Below are positions 1 through 14,200 of a DNA stretch of 64,000 nt, one piece after another. Both the position numbers and the translations under genes were made by a program. How positions within the stretch are numbered: the first letter of the stretch is position 1; each line of letters opens with the position of its first letter. Origin of the DNA: Ficedula albicollis (Eukaryota; Chordata; Aves; Passeriformes; Muscicapidae); the NCBI RefSeq assembly GCF_000247815.1, contig NC_021692.1:7955021-8019020 (forward strand), read 5' to 3'. Under the pieces are notes generated by a model. It ran no database searches and was not told where the DNA came from. It saw nothing but the letters and a program-made list of their open reading frames with translations.

Positions 1-185
1 TAAACTCTTCCAAGCCACCTTTAGGGTAGCTAACAAGGTGGCAGCGACACACAGATAAAAGGTAGGAGGGAAGCAGGCAGGACTTCTAAAATGAGAAGTC
101 CGAAACCTTCGCAAGAAATTATACCACGCTGACAGTCAGCAAATCAATAGAGGAAATAAATTCATCAATGAAGTTTTGGGAGCGA

Positions 186-1916
<1,731 letters not shown>

Positions 1917-1946
1917 CCGGGGCCGGGCGAGAGCGGACGGGCTTAC

Positions 1947-2033
1947 CTGCACTTGGGGCTGCTTTGGTTGACTTTCCAAGTCAAGGGAAATGTGTGTGTG
2001 TTTGGGATGGAGGCAGCAGAGCGCATGCGCCAT
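1947..2033 (-). CDS. Putative 5' coding exon of an unidentified gene (29 codons, then splice donor)
   Basis: On the minus strand an ATG at 2033-2031 opens a frame of exactly 29 codons that ends in a good donor context: exon end GCAG at 1950-1947, intron start GTAAGC from 1946. The peptide begins MAHALCCLHPKHTHI and ends QPKQPQVQ; it is rich in Gln, His and Pro and has no recognisable domain. Exon length is a multiple of three, so the intron would be phase 0. The upstream context is CpG-island sequence and the start codon touches a GCGCATGCGC palindrome, as expected near a transcription start. No acceptor or second exon can be matched in the window, because the downstream side on this strand runs into poly-G. 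It could equally be a non-coding 5' exon or a chance ORF. I do not recognise the gene. Confidence 0.28.
2021..2030. promoter_or_regulatory. NRF1-type palindrome GCGCATGCGC
   Basis: The perfect palindrome GCGCATGCGC matches the core NRF1 (nuclear respiratory factor 1) site, a common element of TATA-less CpG-island promoters. It sits directly beside the minus-strand ATG at 2031-2033, so it would lie at or just downstream of a start site. Occupancy is inferred from the motif only. Confidence 0.5.
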
Positions 2034-2137
2034 CAAACTTGCCCTGATCCCGGATTTTTCCTCCTCGCGCTCCCCTTTGCTTTGATTATTGAATTTTCCT
2101 ATTTCTAACAGGAGGGCGGGCGTCGCGCAAAACCCGG

Positions 2138-2414
<277 letters not shown>

Positions 2415-2428
2415 GCCCCGGCCCGCCC

Positions 2429-2450
2429 GGGGTGGGGAAGGGGGAGCGGG
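2429..2450 (+). other. G-quadruplex motif beside poly-C tract
   Basis: Four G runs (2429-2432, 2434-2437, 2440-2444, 2448-2450) with loops of 1-3 bases meet the canonical G4 pattern. They lie 32 bases downstream of the poly-C tract. A stable G4 could contribute to polymerase stalling and poor sequencing here. Confidence 0.6.
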
Positions 2451-2560
2451 CACGGAGCGGACTCGGTCTCCAGGCGGGCAGGGCAGGCAGTCAAGGGAGA
2501 GGCGCCTGCAAAACCCGGACCGGATCACCCTCCCCTGGCAAGGGAAAAGGCGAGAAAGTG

Positions 2561-4956
2561 TCCCCGTTTCCTAGCCGCGCGGGCAGCTGCCTGTCTTCTA
2601 CCCTGTTCCTGCACCAGCGGTTCCTCTTCCCCATCCGTCCTCCTTCCCAGAGAACCACTGTAAATTCTATAAAATTTTCTATTTTGCAGCCTGCTGACCC
2701 CTGTTCACCGTGGCTCCCTTAGACTAAACTCCATGGAGATGACGAATAACTAGGTTGTGTGTACCGCTTTATTCTCCTGCTGGTTTTCCTAGGCATGATG
2801 TCTAGTTGCGATTTTACAAACTTCTAAACTTCAATACTTTTCTTTTGCAAATGTTCTTTGGATTTCACTCAAGTTTAGAACTAACCGTTGTCTCAGATCT
2901 ACAACTGTAATGTTTCTCAGTTTCGCTGTCCTGGCTTTGCTCGCAGTTACACACAGGACTAGTCTGGATCCTAGAGAAAATGCCAAGGAACAAATGTGCA
3001 AGCTATGAGCAGCCTTGTAGACTGGACTGTTTTTGGGAGATGTCTTTGCAGGATCAGAGACAAGAGTTCTCATGCACCTGAATTTCCAACAGGCAGGCAT
3101 CACATTTCTGTGTTAAACTACTTTCCCCAGCTCCACCTTTCATTTCACTGAGACAGTGAGTATCCATTACAGTTGGATGTGCACATTTTGTGGTGGCAAT
3201 TCCATAGAGGCATCCACAGGGACCTTTTCCTTCATGCTCTGGTTGCCTCTCCAGGAGCCGAGGGCCTGGGCTGGCTGGCACCGTGCGCCCAGCACTGGGG
3301 TTTGGAGGTGCAGCTGCCTGGGGGACGGACCTGCCTCCATGGCAGGGCTCGCAGGATTTGGGCCCTAGGCTGGCGCTAGGCAGACCTGCCCGCTGTCGGA
3401 TCATTTTGCTCGTTGGCAGCAGGAGCTCCCCATCAGCACACCCACACAGAAGCCCTTGCAGCAGCGCCCTGCTCTTCCCCTGCGCTGCCCTGTCTGTGTC
3501 TGTCTCCACCTGTTGCCTCTTGTCCGGTGTTTACACCATCAGCTCTTTGGGGCAGAAACCATGGTTTTGCTCTGGGTTTCTCAGTGCCTTGCACAATGTG
3601 GCCCAGCTCCATAACCACAACTCCTATGTGCTATTGCTACACACATAAATAATAATAATTAATAATAATAGGCTAATTCCTCTGATTTTGATGTGACTAC
3701 TCATGTGAGTAAAAGTGACTCACATACATGAGCGTTTGTGGGACCACTGCCAGGTCTTGAGCTTTTATTGTGAGTATTCCAATATTTGGTGTTCTCTTTT
3801 GATCCCCAGCTTCTGGAATGACTTGTTTCTAGTACTTGCATTTACACAAGGACACTTGGAATTGTGGCCTAGTGCTGTCAAAAGCCACAAAAGCCAGAGA
3901 ACAAATGGGAAACTTTCAAAGAAATAAATTTTTAATGGCTTTTCCAAAAATCCTTTGATTTGGCAGCTCAGGGATGAGTGGAGTCTGACTCACGAATTTT
4001 GAGCAGTCAAGTTTAGCAATATGCATCAATCGAGTTAAATATTTAGATCCCTGTAAAGACTAGACTTCTACTAACCAGGCCAAACTTAGAGTGCAGAGAC
4101 ATATTTGGTGGAAATAATGTTTAAAATGCCAGTGTCGTTGCAAAATCTGAGTTTTTGTATATTTGCATATTGTTTGGGATTTGTCATTCTGCAGTTATTT
4201 TTACCTGTTCACAGTAAGAAAGCTGGAAAAAAAGGCATGAAAATGGGATTATTAAACTAAATAGGACTGTGTGAGACTTTTATAATAATTATGGCAAGTA
4301 TTTATATAAATTGCTGAAAATACAACCAGCAAACTTCTCGAATTTGATACTGCTGGAGAGTTACTGCCAGGTTAAAACCCATGTGTTTCTGAAAGTAAAT
4401 GTCCCAACTTCTTCTTACAAAAGTAAAAGAGAGCAGGTCCCAAGCTATGAATTCTTGCTTATGAGGCATCCCTGAAGAATGAGGGGTTGGGAGAATAGGG
4501 CCCTTTAATTAAACCTGCATCGTTACTTTTAATTGCATTTACTTAATATTTTCTCTTGTTCATGTTTTTGCATTTCTCTCATCCAGGGTGTTGAACGCAG
4601 ACTGAATAGTCTCCCTTCTCTTTGGAAGTTTCCTAATTTTGAAGTGCTGTGGAGCTGGCCTAGTTCGGAGGAGCACTTTGGCAAGTGTTTTGGAGGTTTA
4701 TCGCCACAGATCTTTTCTGCCTGTGCTCCCCTGCACGTGGTGGGCAGCTTGGACACCGTATGAGCTGTGCTTCTGGCAGCTTGGAGTCTCCTTCCAGACA
4801 CAGCTCACTGGAAGCCCATCCAGCCCTCTGATGTTCACTATATGAGCCCCATCGTGTGCAGCTCCTCAGCCAGACAGAACAGGAGGTAATGACACCTTAC
4901 ACAGCCCATTCTAGATAGAAAGAAAATAATTTAGCAAATTGCAAATGATGCATACT
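2561..4956. other. Non-coding stretch; no gene recognised
   Basis: AT-rich sequence with short frames in all six phases, none with a recognisable domain or consistent splice structure. It contains an ancient interspersed element at 3485-3672 ending in an (AAT)-rich tail. I see no other identifiable feature. Confidence 0.6.
3485..3672 (+). mobile_element. Eroded ancient amniote interspersed element (SINE/LINE 3' end)
   Basis: The order of motifs is characteristic: 'AGCTCTTTGGGGCAG' near 3541, then 'TCAGTGCCTTGCACAATGTGG' spread over 3581-3601, then a block ending in CTA(T/C)..ACACATAAATAATAATAATT. I recognise this layout from old repeats shared by turtles, crocodilians and birds (segments close to 'agctctttggggcaggga' and 'cagcgcctagcacaatggg', with an AATAAT tail). 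The family name is not certain; MIR/L3-like is my best description. Confidence 0.6.
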
Positions 4957-5240
4957 TAACTATTTATGCAGCATCTTCCTGTCATCAACCCAAAGCAATT
5001 TTACTTCCGTGTTGAACAGTGGATGAAAACGTTCTATAGATTTAACCATTGCGGGAGTTCCGTTTAAGTGGTGCAGTAATCTCTCTCCAGCTAATTTAGT
5101 GTTGTAATAAGGCACCACCCTCACAAGTCCTTTGTGTTCTTGTGTCAATACTGCCCCCAAACCAAAAGTGCTGGCATCTGCATCTGTCGGAAAAGTGGGT
5201 CTGAAACACAGACTGAGGAAGGAGCAATATGGCCATCAGT
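4957..5240 (-). pseudogene. Fossil Ty3/gypsy-like pol fragment (RNase H domain)
   Basis: On the minus strand, an open frame reading from about 5240 down to a stop near 4958 has the features of the RNase H domain of LTR retrotransposon polymerases. There is a TDA-containing start (TDADAS), then GLGAVLTQ, then a YY.TKL motif where the family has YxSxKL, then a stretch reading AMVKSIERFHPLF followed by KLLWVDD, matching the conserved (V)xxIExFrpY....L.TDhk pattern. Only about 90 residues survive. Further along the same strand (about 5345-5270) a piece reading LVEKVNRILEEIGMKL resembles the end of a reverse transcriptase thumb, but the linker expected before RNase H is mostly missing and contains stops. 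No LTR, primer-binding site, integrase or gag could be seen. An endogenous retrovirus of another class is an alternative. It is clearly non-functional. Confidence 0.5.
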
Positions 5241-5260
5241 GGAGCAACATGGCCATCAGC
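5221..5260. repeat. 20-base tandem duplication (2 copies)
   Basis: Bases 5221-5240 (GGAGCAATATGGCCATCAGT) and 5241-5260 are adjacent direct copies differing at two C/T positions. They lie inside the degenerate linker of the retroelement fossil. Confidence 0.85.
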
Positions 5261-7834
5261 AGGGCGATCTCAAAAGCCTTTTGCTAATTCTGAACATACC
5301 CAATTTCATTCCGATTTCCTCTAAAATGCGATTTACTTTCTCAACAAGCCCATCATATGATTTAACAGCACTGGAAAATTCAACAGTGAACCTCAAACAG
5401 AAGCTGACTGAGATTTATCTGGTGAGCCAGAATGCTTCAGTACAGATTCAGTTTTGTTCATTCCCAAGGCAGTTCCTTGCCCACTGCTCAGGATTCAGCT
5501 TGAACCAGATCATGTCTCTCCTTGGGACTGAAGATCCTTAACCAATGACTTCCAAGGAAAATGTCTCTCAGTTTTGCTCTTTTCTGTTTCAAGCATACAA
5601 CACGACAGTGGAAAAAAATCCAAAAGGAATCTTGGACATTACTTTCATTTCCTTTCCTCTTACGGTTTTCTTTGCTGGCATATACCAAACCCATGGGACC
5701 TTGCAGAGTTGCGGTTCCCATCTTCAGTAGCCCTGCTTGCCTGAACATTTAACAAACAGGTCAGGTGCACAAGATCATTGGCAACTCAGATTCCACATGC
5801 TCCTCCATCTCCCAAGAGGTCCCATCTATTCCCAGCCTTTCTTTAGCTACCATAGCATGTATTGATGCCATTGGCCGCTGCCCTTGGGGAGAGGACATCC
5901 TGCACACTGCAAGCTTAGTGCTCATAAGACATTGGTTCTATTGAACTTCATATTTCAAATTAATTCCCATGGACTGAAGTTGCAGGACACATTTTATGCT
6001 ATTTATCATCCAGCAATTAGCAATAATGGCATCCAAACTCATTATTAGGTTGTCTGCTGTTCACAACTCTTGGTTAAACCAAGAAATTTGTCTCTTAAGC
6101 CTAACTTGATAGAAGTTGCTTTGCTTTTGCTCAGAGGCCTCAGACCCCTCAGTCCTGCTGTGGAATGGGGTGGGTGCAGCTGTGTAGACATGCAGGACAT
6201 GGTGAGTGTCTGTCAATCCCCTTGTGAGCTGCTGGGCAGCACTGGGATGTGGGCATGAGGAGGTAATACAAACCATTCAGCACAGGAGTGAAGGCAACAT
6301 TTAGACTGATGACAGGACAGCTGTTGGTCAAGCATACAGGTTGTGTCTTTACTGCAGAGTAGAGGTTAATGTATTTTATTCACACCCAGCACCCCAGAAC
6401 ACATCTGGCTATGCTGTGCAAGTGCAGCCTGAGGAAACTGCGTACCCTTAAAAAATTATTCACACAAGAAAAACGATGTTAAAACAACATGAGAAGGGCA
6501 TGTATTAAAATACCATAAGCAGAGAATACATGCTGAGGGTTCTAACTTTGTCCTCAAGTCACCCTTTCAGCAGAAGGGAGGAGGAAGGGCTGCAAAGGTG
6601 GCTCCTGGAGCTCTGAGCTCATGTCAATACTCAGGCTGGTGCCTTATTCCCATCCACTCGGAGCAGGTGACATGCTTTCCATAGGGCTACATGCCACAAT
6701 CATTCTTCAAAGAGGCACTTAATCTCTAGTAAATGAGGAGTTGGATGAGGTCTAGACTGACCAAACTACCAAACTGGACTGAACCGGTCACTCATCCCAT
6801 GTGGACTACCCAAGAGCCATCAGGCGTCAGGAGTGGCATTTTCCTAACTCAGCGCAAACCAGGGTGCCATCCAGGACCTCTGATCCTGCTTCACAACTCA
6901 CTGGAAGAATGAAGAAATCACCCAGACATGCACTATAAAAAGCCTGTGTATTTACTTAGTTTCATAATGGAAAATTAAAAGTAATTGCAGAGGAGGAGGA
7001 GGAGGCATTTTTTCAGTTGCAAGTGCAGTATTATCCACTTCCATACTTTATCATTGGAGTGGCACAAGTAATCAAGAAGTATCATGTGGTCATTGTTTGT
7101 CAAGTGCCTTTTCGTCACAGGCAACTATTTCTTTGCATGTACCCATTTCAGAAGAAGAAATTGGTTAAATCCCCATCGTACCCTGCTCCAAGTCCATTGC
7201 ACAGAGGAGGCATTGCTTCACACTGGCACTACTGGGGCAAGAATTATTTATATTGAAGAGGATCAGGCTCTCCGTTTTGAAACAAGTTTGCTTAGAAATA
7301 CATATGATTAATATCAGTATGCAAGTATGTTATATAAATATTGAAACCTTGTGGACCTAATTAAAGGCCTACAGACTGATACTGACTTTTGGTTGGTATA
7401 AATGTATACAGGAATTTACCCTGCTCAGAATCTGTCCTTACCTGTTTTATTTGCCTCAAATATATAAAAAGGATCAAGCAAAAGACTTGACACTTACCAA
7501 GAAACATCCTGCATTTAACCCCAGTTCTGTCCCAAAATTTCCCAGTGAATTCACTATTCCATGTGTCTGGGTAACATCCACTAGTTTGGGGCTTAGTCCT
7601 AAGAGAGACTACTAAAGGAAACAAGTAAATGCAGGAGAAAACAATAATAAATAATCAACAACAATAATAAAACTGGAATTCAAGTGTGAAGTATGTTTGT
7701 AATTGTCTGTCTGTGTTAGAAAATAATCAACTAAATAGCAATAAATAATAAAAATTTATATTAACAATTCATTTGTGCTGATACAGACCTTCAAGTTAGA
7801 GTTCATTATATTAATTTACTAATTAATTAGGCAC

Positions 7835-7985
7835 TACATCACCTGGCACCTACATAGATTTTATTACACTTTATGGATGGAAAACCTAAGAGTCTTGCCT
7901 AGGGACAGAGTGAATCAGTGGCTGAGCTGGACACAGAACTGGAATATCTTCCACAGTCTGTAGTCTTCTAAGTCTGTTTACAGCA
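7835..7985 (-). mobile_element. Eroded ancient SINE (MIR-like), reverse orientation
   Basis: The plus strand reads like the reverse of a MIR-type tRNA-SINE tail: TTTATGGATGGAAAACCTAAGAGTCTTGCC, an 'acagagtgaatcagtggctgagctgg' counterpart, then ACACAGAACTGGAATATC. This follows the known order 'tttacagatgaggaaactgaggc - acttgcccaaggtcacacag - gtggcagagctgggattcgaaccc'. It is strongly diverged. Confidence 0.5.
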
Positions 7986-10808
7986 TAAAGTTGCCCTGAT
8001 TTTCTGACTAATTTAGTTCAGCAGATGCAATTCTCAGTGTGGGGACTTCAATTTGGGTGCAAGATGGAGTTATTTTGTTTGAGCTTAAATCAGTTCTTAA
8101 TTATATCGAGTTAGTTATATAAAAGCAGTTTTTAAAATATCCTTGTAGGCATCTACATTTTGGGCTATTGACTTAAAAACACACCTTTGGTTTAAATGCT
8201 GCAGTTTTCCTGATAGGTCCCAAGTCACAGCAGTTCCTGAGGTCCCTCCCTTCAGCATGTCACCAGCAAACCTCACCAGCTGAACTGAGATGTGCAGTTT
8301 TGAGAGCCTCCAACTAAACAGTGCAAATATCGGCCCTGAACTTGGTTAAAGAAAGAGCTGGTGCAATTTAGTTTGGCCTTTTAATAAATGGTTTAAAATT
8401 CTTCCAAGTCGGGGTTCTCAGTCGCTTGGGGAGACGCTGTGAGTGTCCCGAGCTGAGTGCACTACAAGGCAAAGACCCTTCCCCACCCCTGTCCCGGCTC
8501 TCACAGAGCACTTCCACCAGGGAACTTCTACTGACACATTTGCTGAAGCTGAGCCTCTTCCATCTGGGGACCTGCAGCTGTGTCCTGGGCAAGGGGAGGT
8601 GCCCTGGCTGTCTGTGTCTTGCTTGGTGTCTCACACTCACCCTGGGACACGGGCAAAGGGGCTCCTCAGCCCTGTCCCCTCTCCTGCAGGGCGTGCCAGC
8701 CTGGCAGGAGCCCTGGAGCTTCGCACTGGCCCAGGGAGATGGAGGCAAACCCGGGGCTGGGTGAGGAGCGCAGGAGAACTGCAGGGATAATGGGAAACAT
8801 TATTTATTGCCTGAATGCAGAAAACCTCCCCTTCCTCCCCCCTCGCCAACAGACAAACCCATGTCCAGTAATGACAAAGTCATTACCTTTTTATGATTTT
8901 TCAATAGGATTCAGATGTAGTGTGTCTGTTCCTCACAGGCTGAGCTGATGGCTCTGCTCTCCTGCCACACTGGGAGCACTCATCCAAACTCACTAAGTGG
9001 GTGTGGATTCACCAGCCAAGCTGTAGAAAATTTGGGCCTTACCCTCCCAGAAGCCTGTTATCTCACTTATTAAGGGAGAATTATAATGTTTCCCTTCCTC
9101 CCGAGAGGCGTTTGGGACTACAGTAAAGGCCCTGTGAGAACTGCTGCAAGATCAAAGCAGGGATCCCATTGGAGAAGTTCAGTATAGTGCTGTTCCTGAT
9201 AAGACATAGTTTTGGGGGCTCCTAATAGAAACAATGGGCTTTTCAATATTTGGTGTTTTTTTCTAGCACAAAAGTTATCCTTGAGAAAAATAATTTTTTC
9301 ATGTGGCAATCCTAAAATATTATGATCCTCAGATACTAAAAAGGCTGAAATTCTTCTAGATTTGATGCATTTCAAGCTTTCCATCCTATGAGAAGTCCCT
9401 ATTCTGACATGCTTTTGCTCACTATCCCACCACTGATCATTTTCTGAAAAGCCTCCTCCTTCACCTGCTTCCCCTCTCTAACTCCAATCCTCCTTTTTGT
9501 TCTAGCATTTAAAGCCATAGCATGCTTTATCTTTGTTTTTTATGCTTCATAAATGTCCTTCCCTCACTCTGTATCTTCAACAAGACCCCTGTGTGTGGGT
9601 CTGATAACCCACGTAGCACCCATGTCTCTGGGATTTACTTTGAGATCTGCTCCTTGTTTATTTATTTCCCTTTTAGCGCACCCAGCGAGGCCTGTGTGGC
9701 AGGAGATGTGAAGGGAGGTGATTATGGGAGACTATTTCCCCTCGCTGCTCATTCATGACAAACAAAGAGCAGTGATTGATGATTAAAAATGCATTCTCTG
9801 GGCTTGTTTTCTTTTGTTTTACCATTATGGAGATATTATAAATACTGAATACTAATCAATCCAGACCTGGTGGGACCTCACAGATCTTCTACAATCCCAG
9901 GGCTTTGCTCTTCCTTATAACCTCTGCAGCTTTCTCCTCCCTCCTTTGTTTCTAAATGACAGACCTCCACCCCAACCAAGAAGGATTAAGTTAACTTTGG
10001 ATGGATTTGGACTGTCTGGGCCCTGGCCTCTGCCAAGCACCCGTACTCTCCTCTGAAAGGATGGTGCCTATGACAAGGCACCCAAGCATTTCCATGCCCT
10101 TTTTTTTGCCCTGCAGCGGGGTGGAAACAGAAATTAATTCCTCAGATCAAAGGAAAAATTCCCTTATTTAGGAAGCCCAGAGTGACACAAATTTGCTTGC
10201 AAAGTGGATACCTTGTGAGGAGGAGAAGGGATCAGGAAGTCCCCTCTAAAACAACCTCATTATTCATAGCAGTAAGGCTGGATTTCTCCCGGGGCATTTC
10301 TGTGCGAAAGCCAGAGTGCCACATCTGATTCTGCAACATTACACAATGTCCAGATAAACAGCAAATTCGGTGGCGCTGGCATTCTTTTATCTTTATTCAG
10401 TCAAATTAACTGCTTTCTCTTTCCCTTCCTGCAGCCCTGCCCTCGCCTCATTCTCCCTCATTCATGTAAAACAGAGACACGCTACGCTGGCCTCTGCAAA
10501 AAATTGATCAACATCATCTATCCCAATGGAACGAGAAGATTTCTCTTCACTTTGGCCTAAACTACTACTTTTCTCTAATCAGCTATTTCCTGTGAGATTT
10601 TTCCAGTGTTCTGCTGAAGTCAATATTAAATCTCCCATACAACAGAGCTCTGACTGACTCCAGTGTGAGCACAGTTAGGGTGAGGCTCAGCTTTTGCTGA
10701 AATCCCCCAGAGAGCAGAGTGAGGCTCCAGAGCTGAGGTGCTGCCGGGGACTCCGGGACACCGGCAGAGTGTGACAGCAAGCAGCACACGGGTTTGGCTG
10801 CCTGCACA

Positions 10809-10872
10809 GCTCAGATTACAGAAAATAAAATACAGTGGGCGCTGAGATTACAGAAAATAAAATACAGTGGGC
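10809..10872. repeat. 32-base tandem duplication (2 copies)
   Basis: Bases 10809-10840 and 10841-10872 are adjacent copies with one mismatch (GCTC versus GCTG at the fourth base). Each ends AAATAAAATACAGTGGGC. There is no N and no simple repeat at the junction, so this is probably a real local duplication. Confidence 0.9.
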
Positions 10873-11192
10873 TCTGACATAGATTTTTTTTTTAGCGTGC
10901 TTAGAACCAGCCCAGGAATAGCTGAGCTCAGCTGGAACATATCAGGAAGGAGAAGGAAGAGAATCTGAGCTGGGCTAGCAAGAAATTTTAGTCTGAACCA
11001 TATGGCAGTGTGTTCTTATCTTGAAGCCTGAGGATTTATTTTATGCACATAATTCCCTGATCATCTTGATGTAGCATCTCTTAGGAGGAGGGTGTTACAC
11101 TATCTAACCACCGCTGCTGTAAGTTGACAATCTCTAGCATCTTAACTTTCTTAAACAATTTAAAATATATATCTGAGTTTATGAAATATCAG

Positions 11193-11259
11193 GGGCTTGA
11201 TCCCATTGAAGTCTGGGGAAGGACTCTAATCAGTTTGAGTAGGCATTTGGATCAAGCCC
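11193..11259. repeat. 67-base palindromic interspersed repeat (MITE-like)
   Basis: GGGCTTGATCC at 11193-11203 is the exact reverse complement of GGATCAAGCCC at 11249-11259. The interior contains CATTGAAGTCTGGGGAAGGACT, close to the 'cattgaagtcaatggaaagact' core of an old palindromic repeat seen in sauropsid genomes. I infer an eroded copy of that element. Confidence 0.5.
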
Positions 11260-14200
11260 ATAGATGCTCACTACTTTTTCCTTTAAGAATTGTATCTCTG
11301 CAACATATCTTTGCATGCTACTCTTCTGTAGTACACCCAGGGTCCTCCTCTCCCTTTGAAATCTGTGATTTTTTTTCTATGACAACAGCATTTCTCTATA
11401 ATCTGTGTTCAAAAATGAAACCCGCTGCTCGCAAGTAATGAGGGAGCCCAAAATGCTGATTTTTAGCCAATACACTTCATCCCTCTTCCAAATTTACCTC
11501 TTCCCCTCTCCTTAGAGCAGTGTGAAACCAACTCAGAGTGAAAGGGGCTTTGCAGCAGTAATGGTAAGTAAATCTGCTTCAGACTTTTGGGTTTAGCCTC
11601 AAGCCTGCAAGCCGCCTTCAGCTGCAATGTAATTACCATCAGTTCACAGGCAAACTCAGACCTGTTTCACCGATTCGGCACAGATTGATTGCAGCTGCTC
11701 TTTGCCAAGCCTCTCCAATGCAATGGCATCTTTGCACAGTGGTCTGTTCAAAGGAAATGTTATAATTGCCATATTTTCAAACAGACACACTTTCACCCAA
11801 AGATCCTAGCTCACCTGGCAGTTTGTCTCAATGATAGCGCTGAGCACGGGCTCGGCAGAGACGCCGTGCGTGTGTGTGCATGTCTGTGTGTGTTTGTATG
11901 CACACGTCCTACACCCACCCCACTCACTGATCCACTGCCTGATGTGCCCGTGGCCCTGTGCTCACAAACCACTGCCCTCTGAGGAGCTCACAGCCACCTC
12001 CTGCCGCCACAGCACACGCCTGTCCCAGCAGTAAAACCTGCACTTCAGAAAGAGAAGGACTCTGTTAATGACCTGGTTGAGGCCTTTATGCACATGTGAA
12101 GTCCAGACCAGAGCTGCTTTTTGGCAATGCTACCTTTAAGGTGTGCTCTCCCTGCTGCCTGGTTCATGCACCTCTCAGCCCATTTCTCTGCAGTCACAGT
12201 GAACTCCCAGAGGCCTCAGGGACAGAAGGACCCACCTTCCCTCTCCCTTTAGCTCATGGCCTCTCTTCTCTCTCTTCTTCAGCAGATTTTTCTCATATTC
12301 TGAACTCTCATGAAAAACAGGCCATGCTTGGGGTTACGTAGCATAGCAAAGCCAAGAAGCATCACTCTGAAGCTGCATTAGACAATGAGCCTGGAACATT
12401 TTCTCTAGAAAAATGAATCTAGAACTTGAGATTGAAGAGATGAAAATATGGCCAGGTTCCATCTGGATTGATTTGTTCAGACTAGAAGAGAGGCTGGGGC
12501 AATTCTTCAGTCCATGATATTAAAGAGCTCAGAAAGAAAATCACACTGGTCTTAGGAATAAACAAACTGGATTACAAAGTATGAGGACACTGCACAGTAC
12601 AATGCTGGTTAAAGATACCTAAGCTGCTGCTGAGTAAGTACAGCAATCAGTGGAAACTTATTCCAGACAGATCACTGTACTCATACAGACATACTCTTCT
12701 GATATCCAGCTGCTCAGCTATCTCTAAAACTGTGAGGTGCACATATGTGCTAAACACTGCAACCACCACTTCAACTGTTTTGTCACTGTACCTCAACATC
12801 CTAATCTGTAAAATTGGAGGGAGGGGCAGGGGGGAGGAGATCACTGCTGCTATATTCGGAAGGAGCTGTAGACTTATTTGATGTTTTTTAAGAGCCCTGA
12901 AATCTCAGAGAAGGGCAATTTATTGTTCTTATTTTCCTGTGATCACACTATTCCCACTGGGATTGTTTATTTCTCAGCTCTGGGTTTCAATTTATTTATT
13001 TCTCATTGTGCTCTGGGTTTTCACACAGAGCAATTTCCACTAGCAAAGACTGAAGGGACTATTTTCCCTTTCTGGCTTCAACTTAACAAACGTACAGGCT
13101 GATAAATCCTCTTGTGAAAATCCTACAGGGTGAAGCAGGCTACAGATCAAAGGGAAGGAACATTTGTCCTCTAGTATGCTACCAATACCAGCAGAACCTC
13201 CTCACCTTCATAAAATGATCCTTTACAAAAGCTCATGTACCACCCTCCCACTCTCAGATCCCAGATCCAGACTTCTGACTTTGCCACACATTTCTGCCAC
13301 CCAGATCCGTCAGTGTGATCTGGCTCTGTTGGCATTAAAAGTTCAATTTCCTTGTGACAGACACATCTGAGAGCAGCAGGAAATAAGGAAGCAGAGAGAA
13401 TAGTACTGGATCCCAGGCTGGCGGGTGTGTGGAGCTACAGGTCCTTTGTGAGTTGGGGGGAGCCCCCACCCAACTGCACATCCTGGCTCTAGCTGGGAAT
13501 GCCCTGCAGAGAGCAGCCAGCTCAGTGCACTCTCAGGACACCCAGATCTGGGCAGACTTTGCTTGTCTCTGCTTTGCTCTGGTTCCAGGTAGCTCTCCTT
13601 CCTGCTCCAACGTCACAAACATGCTGTGCCTGAGACACCCATGGAAATACAAAGGTCACTGCAGCGCTGTGTGTGAGTGCAGAGCTTGTTCAAGCAGCAG
13701 ACACACCCAGCACGCCCAAGGAGCTGCTGCCATGTGGTCCCCATGTGGTGCCCTCAATCCTGGCAGAAGCTGAGAGCAGGTCCTCGGTAAGCCCAGCTCA
13801 GCCTAGCTCCTTCTACATGCTGGAGCCATTCCTACAAACATCTCAGAATGGCCTCAGGCCCAGGCCCAAAGTCCTTGCTCTAATTCAGATATCACGGAAG
13901 GTTGAATTTATACAAAACTTGACCAAAGGAATCAGGGAATAGTCTTTGGATGTAAAAAGACTGGGCCATTTATATTGCCAAAGTCAGGGAAGTGTCCAAT
14001 GTCTTTGTATGTCCCTGAGCTCTACTGCACATGGCAGCCACAGAGCAGGCAGCAGCTAAACACTTGATTAACCAGAAGTACTGGAAAGGTCCCAAGTGGA
14101 ATCAAAGAGTTTTGAGTAACTGTTGAACCATCTGCTTTCGGGGGTGTATCTCACATTCTTAAGATCTGAATCATGATTCACAAACCCAGATAATCCCTTC

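Noticed and set aside
12640..12850. Possible MIR-like element (CTGTACCTCAACATCCTAATCTGTAAAATTGG)
   Set aside because: Only one block resembles MIR; no second landmark in the correct order, so not listed as a feature.
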